Notes: generated from the letters alone by a model not told the origin. A DNA stretch of 42,781 nucleotides from Candidatus Amoebophilus sp. 36-38 (GCA_001897825.1 MKUM01000105.1:1-42781), one strand, 5' to 3'; positions 24,875 through 34,193 are shown, numbered from the stretch's first letter. A program made the numbers and translations.

Positions 24875-27223
24875 ATGTCTAAAAATAAAAATTTAGTTAT
24901 TGTTGAGTCACCTGCTAAAGCTAAAACTATTCAAAATTATTTAGGCAAAGAGTATGAAGTAGCTTCCTCTTATGGCCATGTTCGTGATTTACCTAAACAT
25001 AATAAGGCGATCGATATAAGCCAAGACTTTCAAGACTTTCTGCCTACTTATGAAATTAATAAGGATAAACAAAAGCTCATCAAAGAACTCAAAACGATGG
25101 CTCAAAGGGCAGAAAAAATTTATTTGGCGAGTGATGATGACCGAGAGGGGGAGGCCATTTCTTGGCACCTGAAAGAAGCGCTTCATTTAGATGATACGAA
25201 GACCAAACGGATTGTTTTTAGAGAAATTACTAAAAATGCCATACTCAATGCAATCAAAAATCCTAGAGATATTGATCTTGCCCTTGTAAATTCGCAGCAG
25301 GCTAGAAGAATTTTAGATAGATTGGTAGGTTATGATCTATCTCCATTATTATGGAAAAAAATAAAGCCTGGCCTGTCAGCAGGTCGTGTGCAATCGGTCG
25401 CTGTCAGAATGATTGTAGAAAGAGAGCGTGCCATCCATGCATTTGTTCCTATCAATTATTTTGTCATAACCGCTTTATTTAATCTAGGCAAAAATCAATC
25501 GTTGGCTGCTGAACTTGTTGATCGTTTTTCCAGTGAAAAAGAAGCTTACCACTTTCTTGAAAAGTGTATCGGTGCTACTTTTTCTATTAAAGACTTGGAA
25601 AAAAAACTGGCAAAACGAACTCCATCGGCTCCCTTTACCACATCTACCTTACAACAAGAGGCTAGTCAGAAGTTAGGATATGGGGTTACGCGTACAATGT
25701 TGCTAGCGCAAAATCTGTATGAAGCAGGTAAGATTTCTTATATGCGTACAGACTCTGTAGCACTTTCACAAGAGGCTATTCAAAATGCACAAAAAGAAAT
25801 ACAGCATAAATATGGGGCTGAATATTTCCAAGAACGTCATTACAAAACCAAATCGGCTACTGCACAAGAGGCCCATGAAGCGATTAGGCCTACGGATTTT
25901 TCTAAGCAGGTTGTGAGCCAGGATCCTAGTGAACAACGTCTTTATGAGTTGATTTGGAAACGTGCGATTGCTTCACAAATGACAGATGCTCAGTTAGAGA
26001 AGACCACGGCACATATTGCTATCTCTACTACCTCACAGGAACTTTTAGCCCATGGAGAAGTACTAAAATTTGATGGATTCCTTAAAGTTTATGCGACCAA
26101 ACATGGCTATGAAGATGAACAAGAGGAGGATGCTCAAGGTGGTAAATTGTTGCCTCCTTTGACTATTGGACAGATTTTGGATTTAAATTATATGCAAGCA
26201 CGTGAGCGTTTTACTAAGCCACCTGCTAGATACTCTGAGGCTAGCCTCGTCAAACAGCTCGAAGAGCAGGGTATTGGTCGTCCTTCTACGTATGCTCCTA
26301 CCATTACTACCATTCAACAACGTGGCTACATCATTAAGGAGTCTAAAGAAGGAAAAGAACGTAATTACCAAGTTTTGACTTTGAAAGATAAGGAGATTCA
26401 AAAAGAGAAACTTCAAGAAATTACAGGAACAGAAAAAAATAAATTGTTTCCTACCGATATCGCTATGGTAGTTAATGATTTCTTGGTGGAGCGTTTTGCA
26501 GAAGTAACGGATTATGGATTTACTGCCAAAGTGGAATCCCAGCTAGATGAAATAGCTACAGGAAACAAAGAGTGGAATCAGATGCTTGCAGAATTTTATC
26601 AACAATTCTATCCCAAAGTTGAGGAAACAGGGCAAATAGAGAGAACCGCAATTAATACCAGTAGATTGCTAGGTCATGATCCTGTTACGGGTAAACCTGT
26701 CACTGCCCGTATTGGAAGATTTGGCCCTTTAGTTCAAATAGGTACCAATGAGGAAGAAGAAGCACCACGTTTTGCAAGCCTTAGACAAGACCAACGCATA
26801 GAAAATATTACCTTAGAAGAAGCGCTTACTCTTTTCAAATTTCCTCGTATAGTAGGTCAATTCGAAACCTTACCTGTACAAGCTAGTATAGGAAGATTTG
26901 GCCCTTATTTAAAGCATCACGATCAATATTATACACTTCCTAAAGAAGACGATCCACTTACAATTACAGAAGAACGAGCTATAGAGGTTATACAAGCTAA
27001 GCGAAAGGCAGATGCAGAAAAAATAATTAAAACGTTTAAGGAAGATCCGAACTTACAAATATTAAATGGTCGTTGGGGACCTTATTTGAAAGCAGGTGAT
27101 AAAAATATTAAACTGCCTAAAGATATAGATATTAGCTATTTAGATTTTGCAGCCTGTCAGAAATTAGTTGAGCAGGTGCCAGTTGCATCCGGTAGCAAAA
27201 AGAAGGTTTCTACTAGAAAGTAG
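24875..27223 (+). CDS. topA: DNA topoisomerase I
   Basis: Type IA topoisomerase, relaxing negative supercoils. The Toprim domain opens the protein (NLVIVESPAKAKTIQNYLG ... SDDDREGEAISWHL). The active-site Tyr289 sits in SYMRTDS, and GYxVT- and HEAIRPTD-type motifs are in place. The C-terminus lacks the zinc fingers of the E. coli enzyme. Instead it carries repeated GRFGP/GPYLK units (IGRFGPLVQ, IGRFGPYLK, GRWGPYLK), as is typical of Bacteroidetes TopA. The length of 782 fits. It is convergent with the oxygenase-like gene, with a hairpin between them. Confidence 0.97.
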   Translation: MSKNKNLVIVESPAKAKTIQNYLGKEYEVASSYGHVRDLPKHNKAIDISQDFQDFLPTYEINKDKQKLIKELKTMAQRAEKIYLASDDDREGEAISWHLKEALHLDDTKTKRIVFREITKNAILNAIKNPRDIDLALVNSQQARRILDRLVGYDLSPLLWKKIKPGLSAGRVQSVAVRMIVERERAIHAFVPINYFVITALFNLGKNQSLAAELVDRFSSEKEAYHFLEKCIGATFSIKDLEKKLAKRTPSAPFTTSTLQQEASQKLGYGVTRTMLLAQNLYEAGKISYMRTDSVALSQEAIQNAQKEIQHKYGAEYFQERHYKTKSATAQEAHEAIRPTDFSKQVVSQDPSEQRLYELIWKRAIASQMTDAQLEKTTAHIAISTTSQELLAHGEVLKFDGFLKVYATKHGYEDEQEEDAQGGKLLPPLTIGQILDLNYMQARERFTKPPARYSEASLVKQLEEQGIGRPSTYAPTITTIQQRGYIIKESKEGKERNYQVLTLKDKEIQKEKLQEITGTEKNKLFPTDIAMVVNDFLVERFAEVTDYGFTAKVESQLDEIATGNKEWNQMLAEFYQQFYPKVEETGQIERTAINTSRLLGHDPVTGKPVTARIGRFGPLVQIGTNEEEEAPRFASLRQDQRIENITLEEALTLFKFPRIVGQFETLPVQASIGRFGPYLKHHDQYYTLPKEDDPLTITEERAIEVIQAKRKADAEKIIKTFKEDPNLQILNGRWGPYLKAGDKNIKLPKDIDISYLDFAACQKLVEQVPVASGSKKKVSTRK

Positions 27224-27354
27224 AACTCTAATGTGTTACTAAGAGCTTTCTGCAGATAGTTAGTAGGAGAGGGGGGGATCAAAGGATATAAGGTGTTAGG
27301 CTAAATACCTGTAAATACCTGGCACCACCACAAAAAAAACTATTCCAAGAGTCA

Positions 27355-27386
27355 CTCACATCCCCCATTGGTTTGAGGAATGTGAG
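27355..27386. terminator. Stem-loop between convergent topA and the oxygenase-like gene
   Basis: CTCACAT at 27355-27361 pairs with ATGTGAG at 27380-27386, with partly paired bases inside. Its place between two converging genes fits a bidirectional terminator. Confidence 0.4.
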
Positions 27387-27404
27387 CTTTGGTTAGAGTA
27401 TGTT

Positions 27405-28736
27405 CTAATCCTTCTTTTTAGGTAAAGCTGCAACCCATACCCTTAGGAAAGATCGCCTTACTTTTTTGGGTTCTTTCGCTGTTCCTTCTACTTCTTCGTG
27501 TTCTTTCTCTGTCCCTTCTTTTGCTTTCTGTTGTATTATTATTGATTTTCTGCGCTCTCTACCTCCAGTGTACTCTTCAGACACATCCGCAGTCTCGTCA
27601 GTATAATCAGTTCGATATAACGTATGCTCGCTGAAAGCTAGTGGATCTCCGTTTTCTCCTTCTTGCAAAAGAAAACTTTTTTGTTCTTCCCCCGCCCTTT
27701 TATATAATTCGTTAAGTATCTCTTCATCCTGTTCATCTATTATATTTTTTAATTCATCTATACTTATATAATATTTCTCTTCTTCTTTTTTTGCGTTAAT
27801 TTTTTGAATCGCAGTTTCCAAAAAGCTTACCGTTCTAAGTTCCTTGTCCTTCCCATTATACTTAGTTTTCATTTCCCCTAGTATTCTTAGTAGTAACGTG
27901 ATGTTAGACGCTCGGCGCCCTTCAAGAGGTGTTGAATGTATCATCAATTCATCCACAAAACCTACGATACCACCTGGTCCTGGTACAGTCTCAATCCATT
28001 CTATTTTACCTTCGCTGAATCTTTTACGGAATTCTGGTGGGCATTCATCCCATTCTATTAGACTATCCTTGTTAGCTTTAATACCCTCATACAAACCTTT
28101 CACGTCTTCTATGAAAAATTTAGGCATAAGTTTACGGTCGGATATGGCCTGTATACGTTCGTTAAATTGGCTTTCACTTTTCAACTTCACTTCGGGCCCC
28201 TCTACCGTAGGAAGATAAATTAGTAATACAAATAGCTCTATGCCCAAAGAGTCTTGATGCATACCTACGTTGTTTTCGGTTCTATTATGATAATAATTAA
28301 TACTACAACATATGTTATATCCCGCATCTGTGAAGTCTTTTGCTTTCTTCCTCAAATACTTCGCATATCCTGACAACTCGAGTGCGTGGTTAGCTATCTC
28401 GATACAACCATCTCTCATATCGCTTACCCACTCCCTTGGCAGTCTGCGATCTTTTAGGATTGTCGGATATTCCTCCTTAGTGTACTCATGCCGATCATTA
28501 TAATAGTCATAATTAGTACAAGTTACTAGACCCAACGCTTGCTTCTGTTTGGATTGAGCTTCTTCGTGTTTAATTGATAACTGTCCCATCAGGGTCTGAA
28601 ATTTATCTCCATACTCGTCCTGATCTGTTTTGCCCACAAATAGTGCTTTAAGTTTTTCATCACTTTGTTTTCCATCACTTTGTGGATTTATTTCTTTTTC
28701 ATCTTTTTTTGATGAAATTTTTCCAAATTGAAACAT
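27405..28736 (-). CDS. Putative 2-oxoglutarate/Fe(II) oxygenase with disordered C-terminus
   Basis: No family name is certain. Residues 140-275 show a double-stranded beta-helix oxygenase signature: CCSINYYHNRTENNVGMHQD (compare the N-Y-Y...GwHxD of AlkB-like enzymes), with the H-x-D iron ligands at His160 and Asp162. A later GGIVGFVDELMIHSTP gives a third ligand at His267, and EGRR (Arg274/275) could bind 2-oxoglutarate. No signal peptide is seen. The N-terminal 60 residues and the last ~100 are charged and low-complexity, with Lys/Glu-rich repeats (KEGTEKEHEEVEGTAKE). Such enzymes hydroxylate proteins or repair nucleic acids; which applies here cannot be told. A role in the host is possible, given the surrounding effector-like genes. 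Confidence 0.65.
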   Translation of the reverse strand: MFQFGKISSKKDEKEINPQSDGKQSDEKLKALFVGKTDQDEYGDKFQTLMGQLSIKHEEAQSKQKQALGLVTCTNYDYYNDRHEYTKEEYPTILKDRRLPREWVSDMRDGCIEIANHALELSGYAKYLRKKAKDFTDAGYNICCSINYYHNRTENNVGMHQDSLGIELFVLLIYLPTVEGPEVKLKSESQFNERIQAISDRKLMPKFFIEDVKGLYEGIKANKDSLIEWDECPPEFRKRFSEGKIEWIETVPGPGGIVGFVDELMIHSTPLEGRRASNITLLLRILGEMKTKYNGKDKELRTVSFLETAIQKINAKKEEEKYYISIDELKNIIDEQDEEILNELYKRAGEEQKSFLLQEGENGDPLAFSEHTLYRTDYTDETADVSEEYTGGRERRKSIIIQQKAKEGTEKEHEEVEGTAKEPKKVRRSFLRVWVAALPKKKD

Positions 28737-28906
28737 ATTTTTATTTTTTTTAGTTATTTATTAATTCTTATTTTTAATAAGTAAGTATTAGGTTCATATG
28801 AACAGGAAAGGTGGTGAGGAAGCTTTGCGACTACTCCTGCTGTTAAAAGCGTATATTACTCCTTCACATTTAATTGCCAAAATATGTTAACAGAGTGCTT
28901 TCCGGC

Positions 28907-29041
28907 TCATGAAGCTTTACTTACTACTTCTTCACTCATTATATTAGCCTCATAAACTCTTTTTTTACCAGCTTGTACATATATTTGCTTAATCCTGATA
29001 GTTAGAAGAGCTTCATTGTTCTTAACTACTTTATCAACATA
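28907..29041 (-). pseudogene. Unidentified gene remnant
   Basis: A 45-codon open stretch on the - strand, without a start codon, reads YVDKVV...LLTIRIKQIYVQAGKKRVYEA and ends at a TGA at 28907. The pattern of alternating strands (IKQIYVQAGKKRVYEANIM) is reminiscent of hotdog-fold dehydratases or thioesterases, but the match is weak. It lies directly downstream of the phosphopantetheinyl transferase remnant, so it may be part of the same lost gene group. The rest of 28737-28906 shows nothing recognisable. Confidence 0.3.
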
Positions 29042-29111
29042 TTACTCGGATTGATAAAATTCCTATATAAATAAAATACAAAAAAGATAAGCTTCACGCA
29101 ACTACTTTTTC

Positions 29112-29256
29112 TTAATTTGCCTGGCACCAGGCTAAGACGTAATTAGGTGCTACCCAATAGTGAATAAGATAATTATAACGCCCTAAAACTTGGCCATAAA
29201 TAGTCTCATGGTTGCTGTTTTTAAAAGAGTCTATACTTATTTTTGAAAAAGATAGC
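29112..29256 (-). pseudogene. 3' remnant of a phosphopantetheinyl transferase gene
   Basis: The encoded end, KISIDSFKNSNHETIYGQV ... APNYVLAWCQAN, aligns with residues ~167-209 of the intact enzyme at 34272-34901 (AITIKPFEKSSHGTIYAQV ... TPNYTLAWYQAD). The nucleotide similarity extends through the stop codon region. The catalytic parts upstream (VGIDIQ, WCTKEA) are absent. This is a truncated paralogue. Confidence 0.75.
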
Positions 29257-29383
29257 TTGTAATATCTATGAAGATTTAGTGGTACGTTATAATGCATTGT
29301 TTAGCAAAGCAGAGTCAGATAAATTCTACAGATTTGACTCACCCATCATCACTTTAACAGCGAAATTATTAAAAGATGACTTG

Positions 29384-29650
29384 AATTTTAGGGGTAAGGC
29401 CTACTGATGGGCATATCAAGTTAAGTCTTGGGTTAAAGAATAATCTGCCAAGTAGTGTAAGAATACGTAAAGAAGTAAATGAATCAAGCGAAGATATAGC
29501 TTTAATAAGAACTATCCATCAAGCTAAAGTGGAAAAGGAAGAGATTCTATTATTTGATAGAGGAATATCAAAAGCAGATACATACAACGAGCCGAGCCAA
29601 GCAAATAAATATTTTATTATTTTGCCTATAACGCTAATAACTAAAAATTG
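29384..29650 (+). pseudogene. Transposase remnant (IS4-like)
   Basis: An open stretch without a start codon reads RPTDGHIKLSLGLKN ... EEILLFDRGISKADTYNE ... ANKYFI. The FDRG-x-S-K-x-x-TY motif and the preceding DG-x-I...LG segment resemble DDE transposases of the IS4/IS1634 kind. Only about 85 residues remain, so it is a fragment. It borders the zinc-ribbon lipoprotein gene. Confidence 0.5.
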
Positions 29651-29656
29651 ATTGCC

Positions 29657-30094
29657 ATGACAAAGATAAAACTTAAAATGATAACAGGAATTCTAAATAT
29701 TTTTATAGCTTCCACATTATTGGATGGTTGTGGAGGAAATGGCATGCATGGATTTCATCCAGATACAAATGGTACTAATAAGAATTTAGATTATAAGAAT
29801 AGGTTGTGTCCTATTTGTGAGTCGGGTTATCAATACCTTTATACACTTTCGAATGAAAAAAACAGCATAGTGCTATTTTGTGATGAATGTGAGTCTGTTT
29901 GGCTAGATCCACAAGATATTGGCTGGGATGGTGTATTGAGTAATGAAAAACTAAAAGAAAAATTTAACGTTACTAATACTAAAGATCTTTTTGACGAAAG
30001 TCATAAGAGGACCCATTATGCAGGGTTGGTCAACAATAGACCTTCTGCGAAAATATTTTTAGTATATAAAAATGGATGTTTAGATACCTTGTAA
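29657..30094 (+). CDS. Lipoprotein with TFIIB-like zinc ribbon
   Basis: The start is set at the ATG at 29657 (a TTG at 29648 would add three residues). The signal ends in TLLDGC. The mature part has two cysteine knuckles, RLCPICESGYQYLY and, about 27 residues later, FCDECESVWLDPQDI. That CPxC ... CxxC-x-x-VWLD spacing matches the zf-TFIIB-type small zinc domain (CPxC ... CpxCgGvWLDxgE). A zinc-binding exported protein is unusual. The last ~19 residues (from near NRPSAKIFLVY) and the stop are encoded within a 95 bp inverted-repeat element at 30039-30133, so the native C-terminus is lost. Function is unknown. Confidence 0.7.
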   Translation: MTKIKLKMITGILNIFIASTLLDGCGGNGMHGFHPDTNGTNKNLDYKNRLCPICESGYQYLYTLSNEKNSIVLFCDECESVWLDPQDIGWDGVLSNEKLKEKFNVTNTKDLFDESHKRTHYAGLVNNRPSAKIFLVYKNGCLDTL

Positions 30095-30133
30095 GGGGAT
30101 AAATTGCCCTAATTTTTTGTTTCGCAGAAGGTC
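30039..30133. mobile_element. 95 bp miniature element with IS5-type inverted repeats
   Basis: The ends are perfect 14-base inverted repeats, GACCTTCTGCGAAA at 30039-30052 and its complement at 30120-30133. The core CTTCTGCRAAA matches the ends of the IS5-type element at 33213-34188 (acttctgcgaaagta and tacttttgcagaagg). It contains no gene and is probably a MITE mobilised by that transposase. It has inserted into the 3' end of the zinc-ribbon lipoprotein gene. Confidence 0.7.
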
Positions 30134-30222
30134 CATTAATTATTTTTTCGATAAAGTACTTGTAACCATCCAAATTATACAATAAATTTAGAATCACCGT
30201 TAGCTTTTAATTCAAATAGCCT

Positions 30223-32769
30223 ATGAAATCAAACTATAAGTCACGTTACCAGTTAGTAGCTAAGTTATTACTAGTTGTATTTCTTTTAGAAAATTGTTAT
30301 AATAATATATCTCCACAGCCAGAAAAAGAAACAATCACACATGCCAGTGATGTAGTAGTAGAATGCCGACTAGTTCCTAACGAGCAAATCTTGGATAAGC
30401 AACAACAGATTATTGGTAGTAACGATATAACCGCTCCTCTTGCTAAAACGAGTCTTGATATAGAAATAGAACATGGCCTAGTAATAAGGCAAAAAAGCAT
30501 GAGTTTAGTATCATATAAGCTTGATAACTTAACCTTGGCAAAAAAAGCTAGTGTTAACCAATTAAATAACCAAACCCAAGTAAACAACACTAGCTACCCA
30601 GCTATTTGTATTAGCAACCAAGGGCAGATAATAGAAAAGCAAAAAAAATTAGCAAAAAAATCAGAAAGAAGAAAAGATAATCCCCAACTAGTTAGTTTGT
30701 TATTAAACCAGCAGGTATGTTTGGTCAAAGAAGGACACCAAATAAGCTTTGAAAAAAAGCAAGAAAGTGATGAGTTACAAGCAGTGGTGCAGGAGTGTCT
30801 TCCTACCGGGTTCAGTAGAAAGAATCCTTTGCCAGCTGTACCGGTAATCATAGAGCCAGGTTTTAGAGCTTCGGAACGAGCAGTAAAAAATCCAGCTTGG
30901 CAAAAAGCATACATACATGATCTCAAAGAGTATGTATATGTAGGAACTATGGGTTTAAAAGGTGGAGGTCCTGGTACAGAGAAAAATAAAATAAAGTCTA
31001 TTTTTTCTGCTACAAAATCGCATGGAATACTAGCATCTAGACAACTTAATAGTACTTCGCATATGCCCATAATGGGAGGGTCAACAAATAATAAGGTTAT
31101 AAGTAGTAGAAAATTTAACTCCGTCTTTGAAAAAAACCCAGATTTTTCTTCCCACCCCTTGATAAAATACGTAAATCCTTCGCCTCATTATTTCCAATCA
31201 CTTTTGCCCTATGTAGTACCAGGCATCCAAGTACGTAAGTTAAGCAAGTATCAAGAAAGAAACGAAGAGACATTAGAATGGTATAAAATGCGAGCTGAAC
31301 AAGGTGTAGCAGAAGCACAATTTAAGCTAGGCTTAATGTATGAGAGTGGCCAAGGCATAACTCAAAATCTTACTAAAGCAGTAGAATTGTTTCGAGATGC
31401 TGCTAACAAAAATCATCCAGAAGCACAATATAGGCTAGGTCTAATGTATGAGAGTGGCCGGGGTTTACCTATACATCTCCCTAAAGCAGTAGAATGGTTT
31501 CAAAATGCTGCTAAGAATAGTCATCCAGAAGCACAATATAAGCTAGGTCTAATGTATGAGAGTGGTCGAGGTTTACCTATACATCTCTATAACGCAGTAG
31601 AATTGTTTCAAAAGGCTGCTAAGAATAGTCATCTAGAAGCACAATATAAGCTAGGTCTAATGTATGAGAGTGGCCGAGGTGTACCTACACATCTCCCTAG
31701 CGCAGTAGAATGGTTTCGAAAGGCTGCTATACAAGATCATCCGGAAGCACAATATAAGCTAGGTCTAATGTATGAGAGTGGCCAAGGCCTATCTCTACAT
31801 CTCCCCAACGCAGTAGAATGGTTTCGAAAGGCTGCTAAGAACAGTTATCCAGCAGCACAATATAAGCTAGGTCTAATGTATGAGAGTGGCCGAGGTATAG
31901 ATAAAGATATGACTAAAGCGGTAGAATGGTTTCAAAATGCTGCCAATCAAGGGGATGCAAATGCACAATATAAGTTAGGTCTAATGTATAAAAGTGGCCA
32001 AGGCCTACCTCTACATCTCCCCAACGCAGTAGAATGGTTTCGAAAGGCTGCTCTCCAAGATCATCCGGAAGCACAATATAATCTGGGTTTAATGTATGAG
32101 AGTGGTCAAGGCATAACTCAAAATCTTACTAATGCAGTAGAATTGTTTCGAGATGCTGCTAAGAACCATCATCCAGAAGCACAATATAAGTTAGGTCTAA
32201 TGTATGAGAGTGGCCGAGGTGTACCTATACAGCTCCATAACGCAGTAGAATTGTTTCGAGATGCCGCTAACAACAGTCATCCAGAAGCACAATATAGGCT
32301 AGGTCTAATGTATGCGAGTGGGCGAGGTGTACCTATACAGCTCCATAACGCAGTAGAATGGATTCTAAGGGCTGCTAACAACAATCATCCAGAAGCACAA
32401 TATAAGCTAGGTCTAATGTATGCGAGTGGACGAGCAGTACCTGTACATCTCCCTAGCGCAGTAGAATGGATTCGAAAGGCTGCTAACAACAGTCACCCGG
32501 AAGCACAATATAAGCTAGGTCTAATGTATGCGAATGGACGAGGCGTACCTGTACATCTCCCTAGCTCAGTAGAATGGATTCGAAAGGCTGCTCTCCAAGA
32601 TCATCCGGAAGCACAATATAATCTGGGTTTAATGTATGAAAGCGGCCAAGGTGTAGATAAAGATATGACTAAAGCGGTAGAATGGTTTCAAAAAGCTGCC
32701 AATCAAGGGGATGCAAATGCACAATCTAAGCTAAAGTTAATGTATGGGAAACAGGCAAGGTGTAATTAA
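30223..32769 (+). CDS. Sel1-repeat lipoprotein (13-14 repeats), frameshifted at the very end
   Basis: The signal peptide ends with lipobox LLENC (Cys25). About 320 residues without recognisable domains follow, then a tandem array of 36-residue Sel1-like (TPR-related) repeats from ~31282 to ~32754, with consensus HPEAQYKLGLMYESGRGVP then HLPNAVEWFRKAA. Thirteen are complete. Neighbouring 108 bp DNA units are close to identical, so the array has been homogenised recently. The fourteenth repeat is hit by a one-base shift between 32743 and 32758: the present end is GKQARCN, whereas the other frame reads QGVIKDATKTAEMKE and stops at 32801-32803. Sel1 proteins form solenoids that bind other proteins and are common in bacteria living in eukaryotic cells. 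Confidence 0.92.
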   Translation: MKSNYKSRYQLVAKLLLVVFLLENCYNNISPQPEKETITHASDVVVECRLVPNEQILDKQQQIIGSNDITAPLAKTSLDIEIEHGLVIRQKSMSLVSYKLDNLTLAKKASVNQLNNQTQVNNTSYPAICISNQGQIIEKQKKLAKKSERRKDNPQLVSLLLNQQVCLVKEGHQISFEKKQESDELQAVVQECLPTGFSRKNPLPAVPVIIEPGFRASERAVKNPAWQKAYIHDLKEYVYVGTMGLKGGGPGTEKNKIKSIFSATKSHGILASRQLNSTSHMPIMGGSTNNKVISSRKFNSVFEKNPDFSSHPLIKYVNPSPHYFQSLLPYVVPGIQVRKLSKYQERNEETLEWYKMRAEQGVAEAQFKLGLMYESGQGITQNLTKAVELFRDAANKNHPEAQYRLGLMYESGRGLPIHLPKAVEWFQNAAKNSHPEAQYKLGLMYESGRGLPIHLYNAVELFQKAAKNSHLEAQYKLGLMYESGRGVPTHLPSAVEWFRKAAIQDHPEAQYKLGLMYESGQGLSLHLPNAVEWFRKAAKNSYPAAQYKLGLMYESGRGIDKDMTKAVEWFQNAANQGDANAQYKLGLMYKSGQGLPLHLPNAVEWFRKAALQDHPEAQYNLGLMYESGQGITQNLTNAVELFRDAAKNHHPEAQYKLGLMYESGRGVPIQLHNAVELFRDAANNSHPEAQYRLGLMYASGRGVPIQLHNAVEWILRAANNNHPEAQYKLGLMYASGRAVPVHLPSAVEWIRKAANNSHPEAQYKLGLMYANGRGVPVHLPSSVEWIRKAALQDHPEAQYNLGLMYESGQGVDKDMTKAVEWFQKAANQGDANAQSKLKLMYGKQARCN

Positions 32770-32803
32770 AGATGCGACTAAAACAGCAGAAATGAAGGAA
32801 TAA

Positions 32804-33212
32804 GGAAGGAACTACGCTTACGTATATATATCCCTTAAATTTAGCTAAAAACGCACATTTTATTCACCAAGCAACTGATTAAAGTGTATTTTATAGTTGC
32901 TATATGGTCACTTATATGTTTGGTAGATTGGTAATTTATGAAGCTTAAATGACTTTTTTAGCTAAAAAACAGCGATTTTATTTTTAGATGACTCGTAAAC
33001 GCTTACAGCCCAGTGCATTACTACTAACTCCCACTTATAACTATACCTGAACGGGTATCCCAATTCTTGGTTTTGGAAGAAGTCTATTGTTAATGTAAAT
33101 ATGAGAACGGATACTTTTGTTCTGGATTTAAATCATAAGTTATTGTGTAGATACTTAGTTTATTATCCCCTACAAAGTCAAATCCATTTACTTTTTTTAA
33201 TTTCTTCCATTG
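32804..33212. other. Gene-free stretch between the Sel1 gene and the IS element
   Basis: I see no gene. It holds AT-rich sequence, short stem-like pieces (ttagctaaaa ... ttttagctaa, about 32840-32970) and a fragment of the dispersed element at 33054-33086. Confidence 0.5.
33054..33086 (-). repeat. End fragment of the dispersed element
   Basis: The sequence cccaattcttggttttgga followed by agaagtcta equals the terminal 33 bases of the reversed copies. The remainder of the element is absent. Confidence 0.6.
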
Positions 33213-34188
33213 GAACTTCTGCGAAAGTAAGTAAGAAAAGCTGCTAATAGAGCTAGGGAACTATATCCTGAATAAGTAAATTATTTAAAATCCATATTTA
33301 ATATTAACAATACCAGCTATAATATTGAATCGTAAATTGTATTTCTTTTGGAAATTACGGTATACATCCGAAATAATTTTAAATAACTTCAAATCCCTTA
33401 TTTTATGTTCTACTTGCATACGTTTGGAGCTTAATTGCTTGTTATGGTCTTTCTCTTCCTTAGTTAATGATTTTTTCTTACTCTTCTTATAAGGTAATAC
33501 TACATGGCTCTGCAACTTCTGCCATCCTTGGTAGCCACTATCTGCTAGCTTGATAGCGTTTATAGGTAAGGGTTTTTCTGCTTTTCGTATCTTAAAATCG
33601 TGAGTTCTTCCTTTGTGTGACTTAGATACGCTTACTATTTTCCCGCTATCTTCCATTACTATCTCTGTTTTTATGGTATGTCTCTTTTTCTTGCCTGAAT
33701 AACTCTTCTTTTGCTTGTTAATAGGTCGTTGGGTAGGTGTTTCTGTTACATCTGCTAATAACTTAAGCACTTTTTCTACTGTTAAACTTCTATCTTTTTT
33801 GATAGTTACCTTCTTAGCTAGCATAGGTTCTATTTTCTTTATTAAACGACATATATTAGAGTTATGTAAGTTGAAGAGATAGCCCATAAAGGTATGAGTA
33901 ATATAAGTTCTATAATAGAGTAATACACATAATAGCTTATCAGCATTAGTAGCTAAGCGGCTAGTATGTCCAGGCAATAGCTTCTCTGCTGCTAATTGTT
34001 CAAAGCATGGTTCTCGGCGTTTGATAAGTTCATTAAAGTTATCTACACTTACTCCTGTTAATTTCAAAAATACTCGCGGTTGTTGACTTAGTTTATTGTA
34101 GCTTAATTGCATAGCGCTCTTCCATTATTGCATGTTAACCCTATTTTATAACTTTTTTCCCTTTTATACAATACTTTTGCAGAAGGTT
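33213..34188 (-). mobile_element. IS5-type insertion sequence, about 976 bp
   Basis: Imperfect inverted ends, aacttctgcgaaagta on the left (from ~33213) and tacttttgcagaaggttt on the right (to ~34188), bracket one intact transposase gene. The exact boundaries and the target duplication could not be fixed. The right end abuts a half copy of the dispersed element starting at ~34194. Confidence 0.75.
33285..34112 (-). CDS. IS5-family transposase
   Basis: Cut-and-paste DDE transposase of the HTH_Tnp_4/DDE_Tnp_4 type. An N-terminal helix-turn-helix region (LLCVLLYYRTYITHTFMGYL) precedes the catalytic domain with Asp121 (ADVTETPTQRP), the family block YSGKKKRHTIKTEIV, Asp191 (KLADSGYQGW) and Glu235 (QVEHKIRDLK). 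All three acidic residues and the frame are intact at 275 residues, so the protein may be active. It could mobilise the 95 bp miniature element at 30039, whose ends match. Confidence 0.92.
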   Translation of the reverse strand: MQLSYNKLSQQPRVFLKLTGVSVDNFNELIKRREPCFEQLAAEKLLPGHTSRLATNADKLLCVLLYYRTYITHTFMGYLFNLHNSNICRLIKKIEPMLAKKVTIKKDRSLTVEKVLKLLADVTETPTQRPINKQKKSYSGKKKRHTIKTEIVMEDSGKIVSVSKSHKGRTHDFKIRKAEKPLPINAIKLADSGYQGWQKLQSHVVLPYKKSKKKSLTKEEKDHNKQLSSKRMQVEHKIRDLKLFKIISDVYRNFQKKYNLRFNIIAGIVNIKYGF

Positions 34189-34193
34189 TATTA

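Noticed and set aside
31282-32754. Regularly spaced direct repeats that could suggest a CRISPR array
   Set aside because: The period is 108 bp and in frame, encoding Sel1 repeats; there are no unique spacers.
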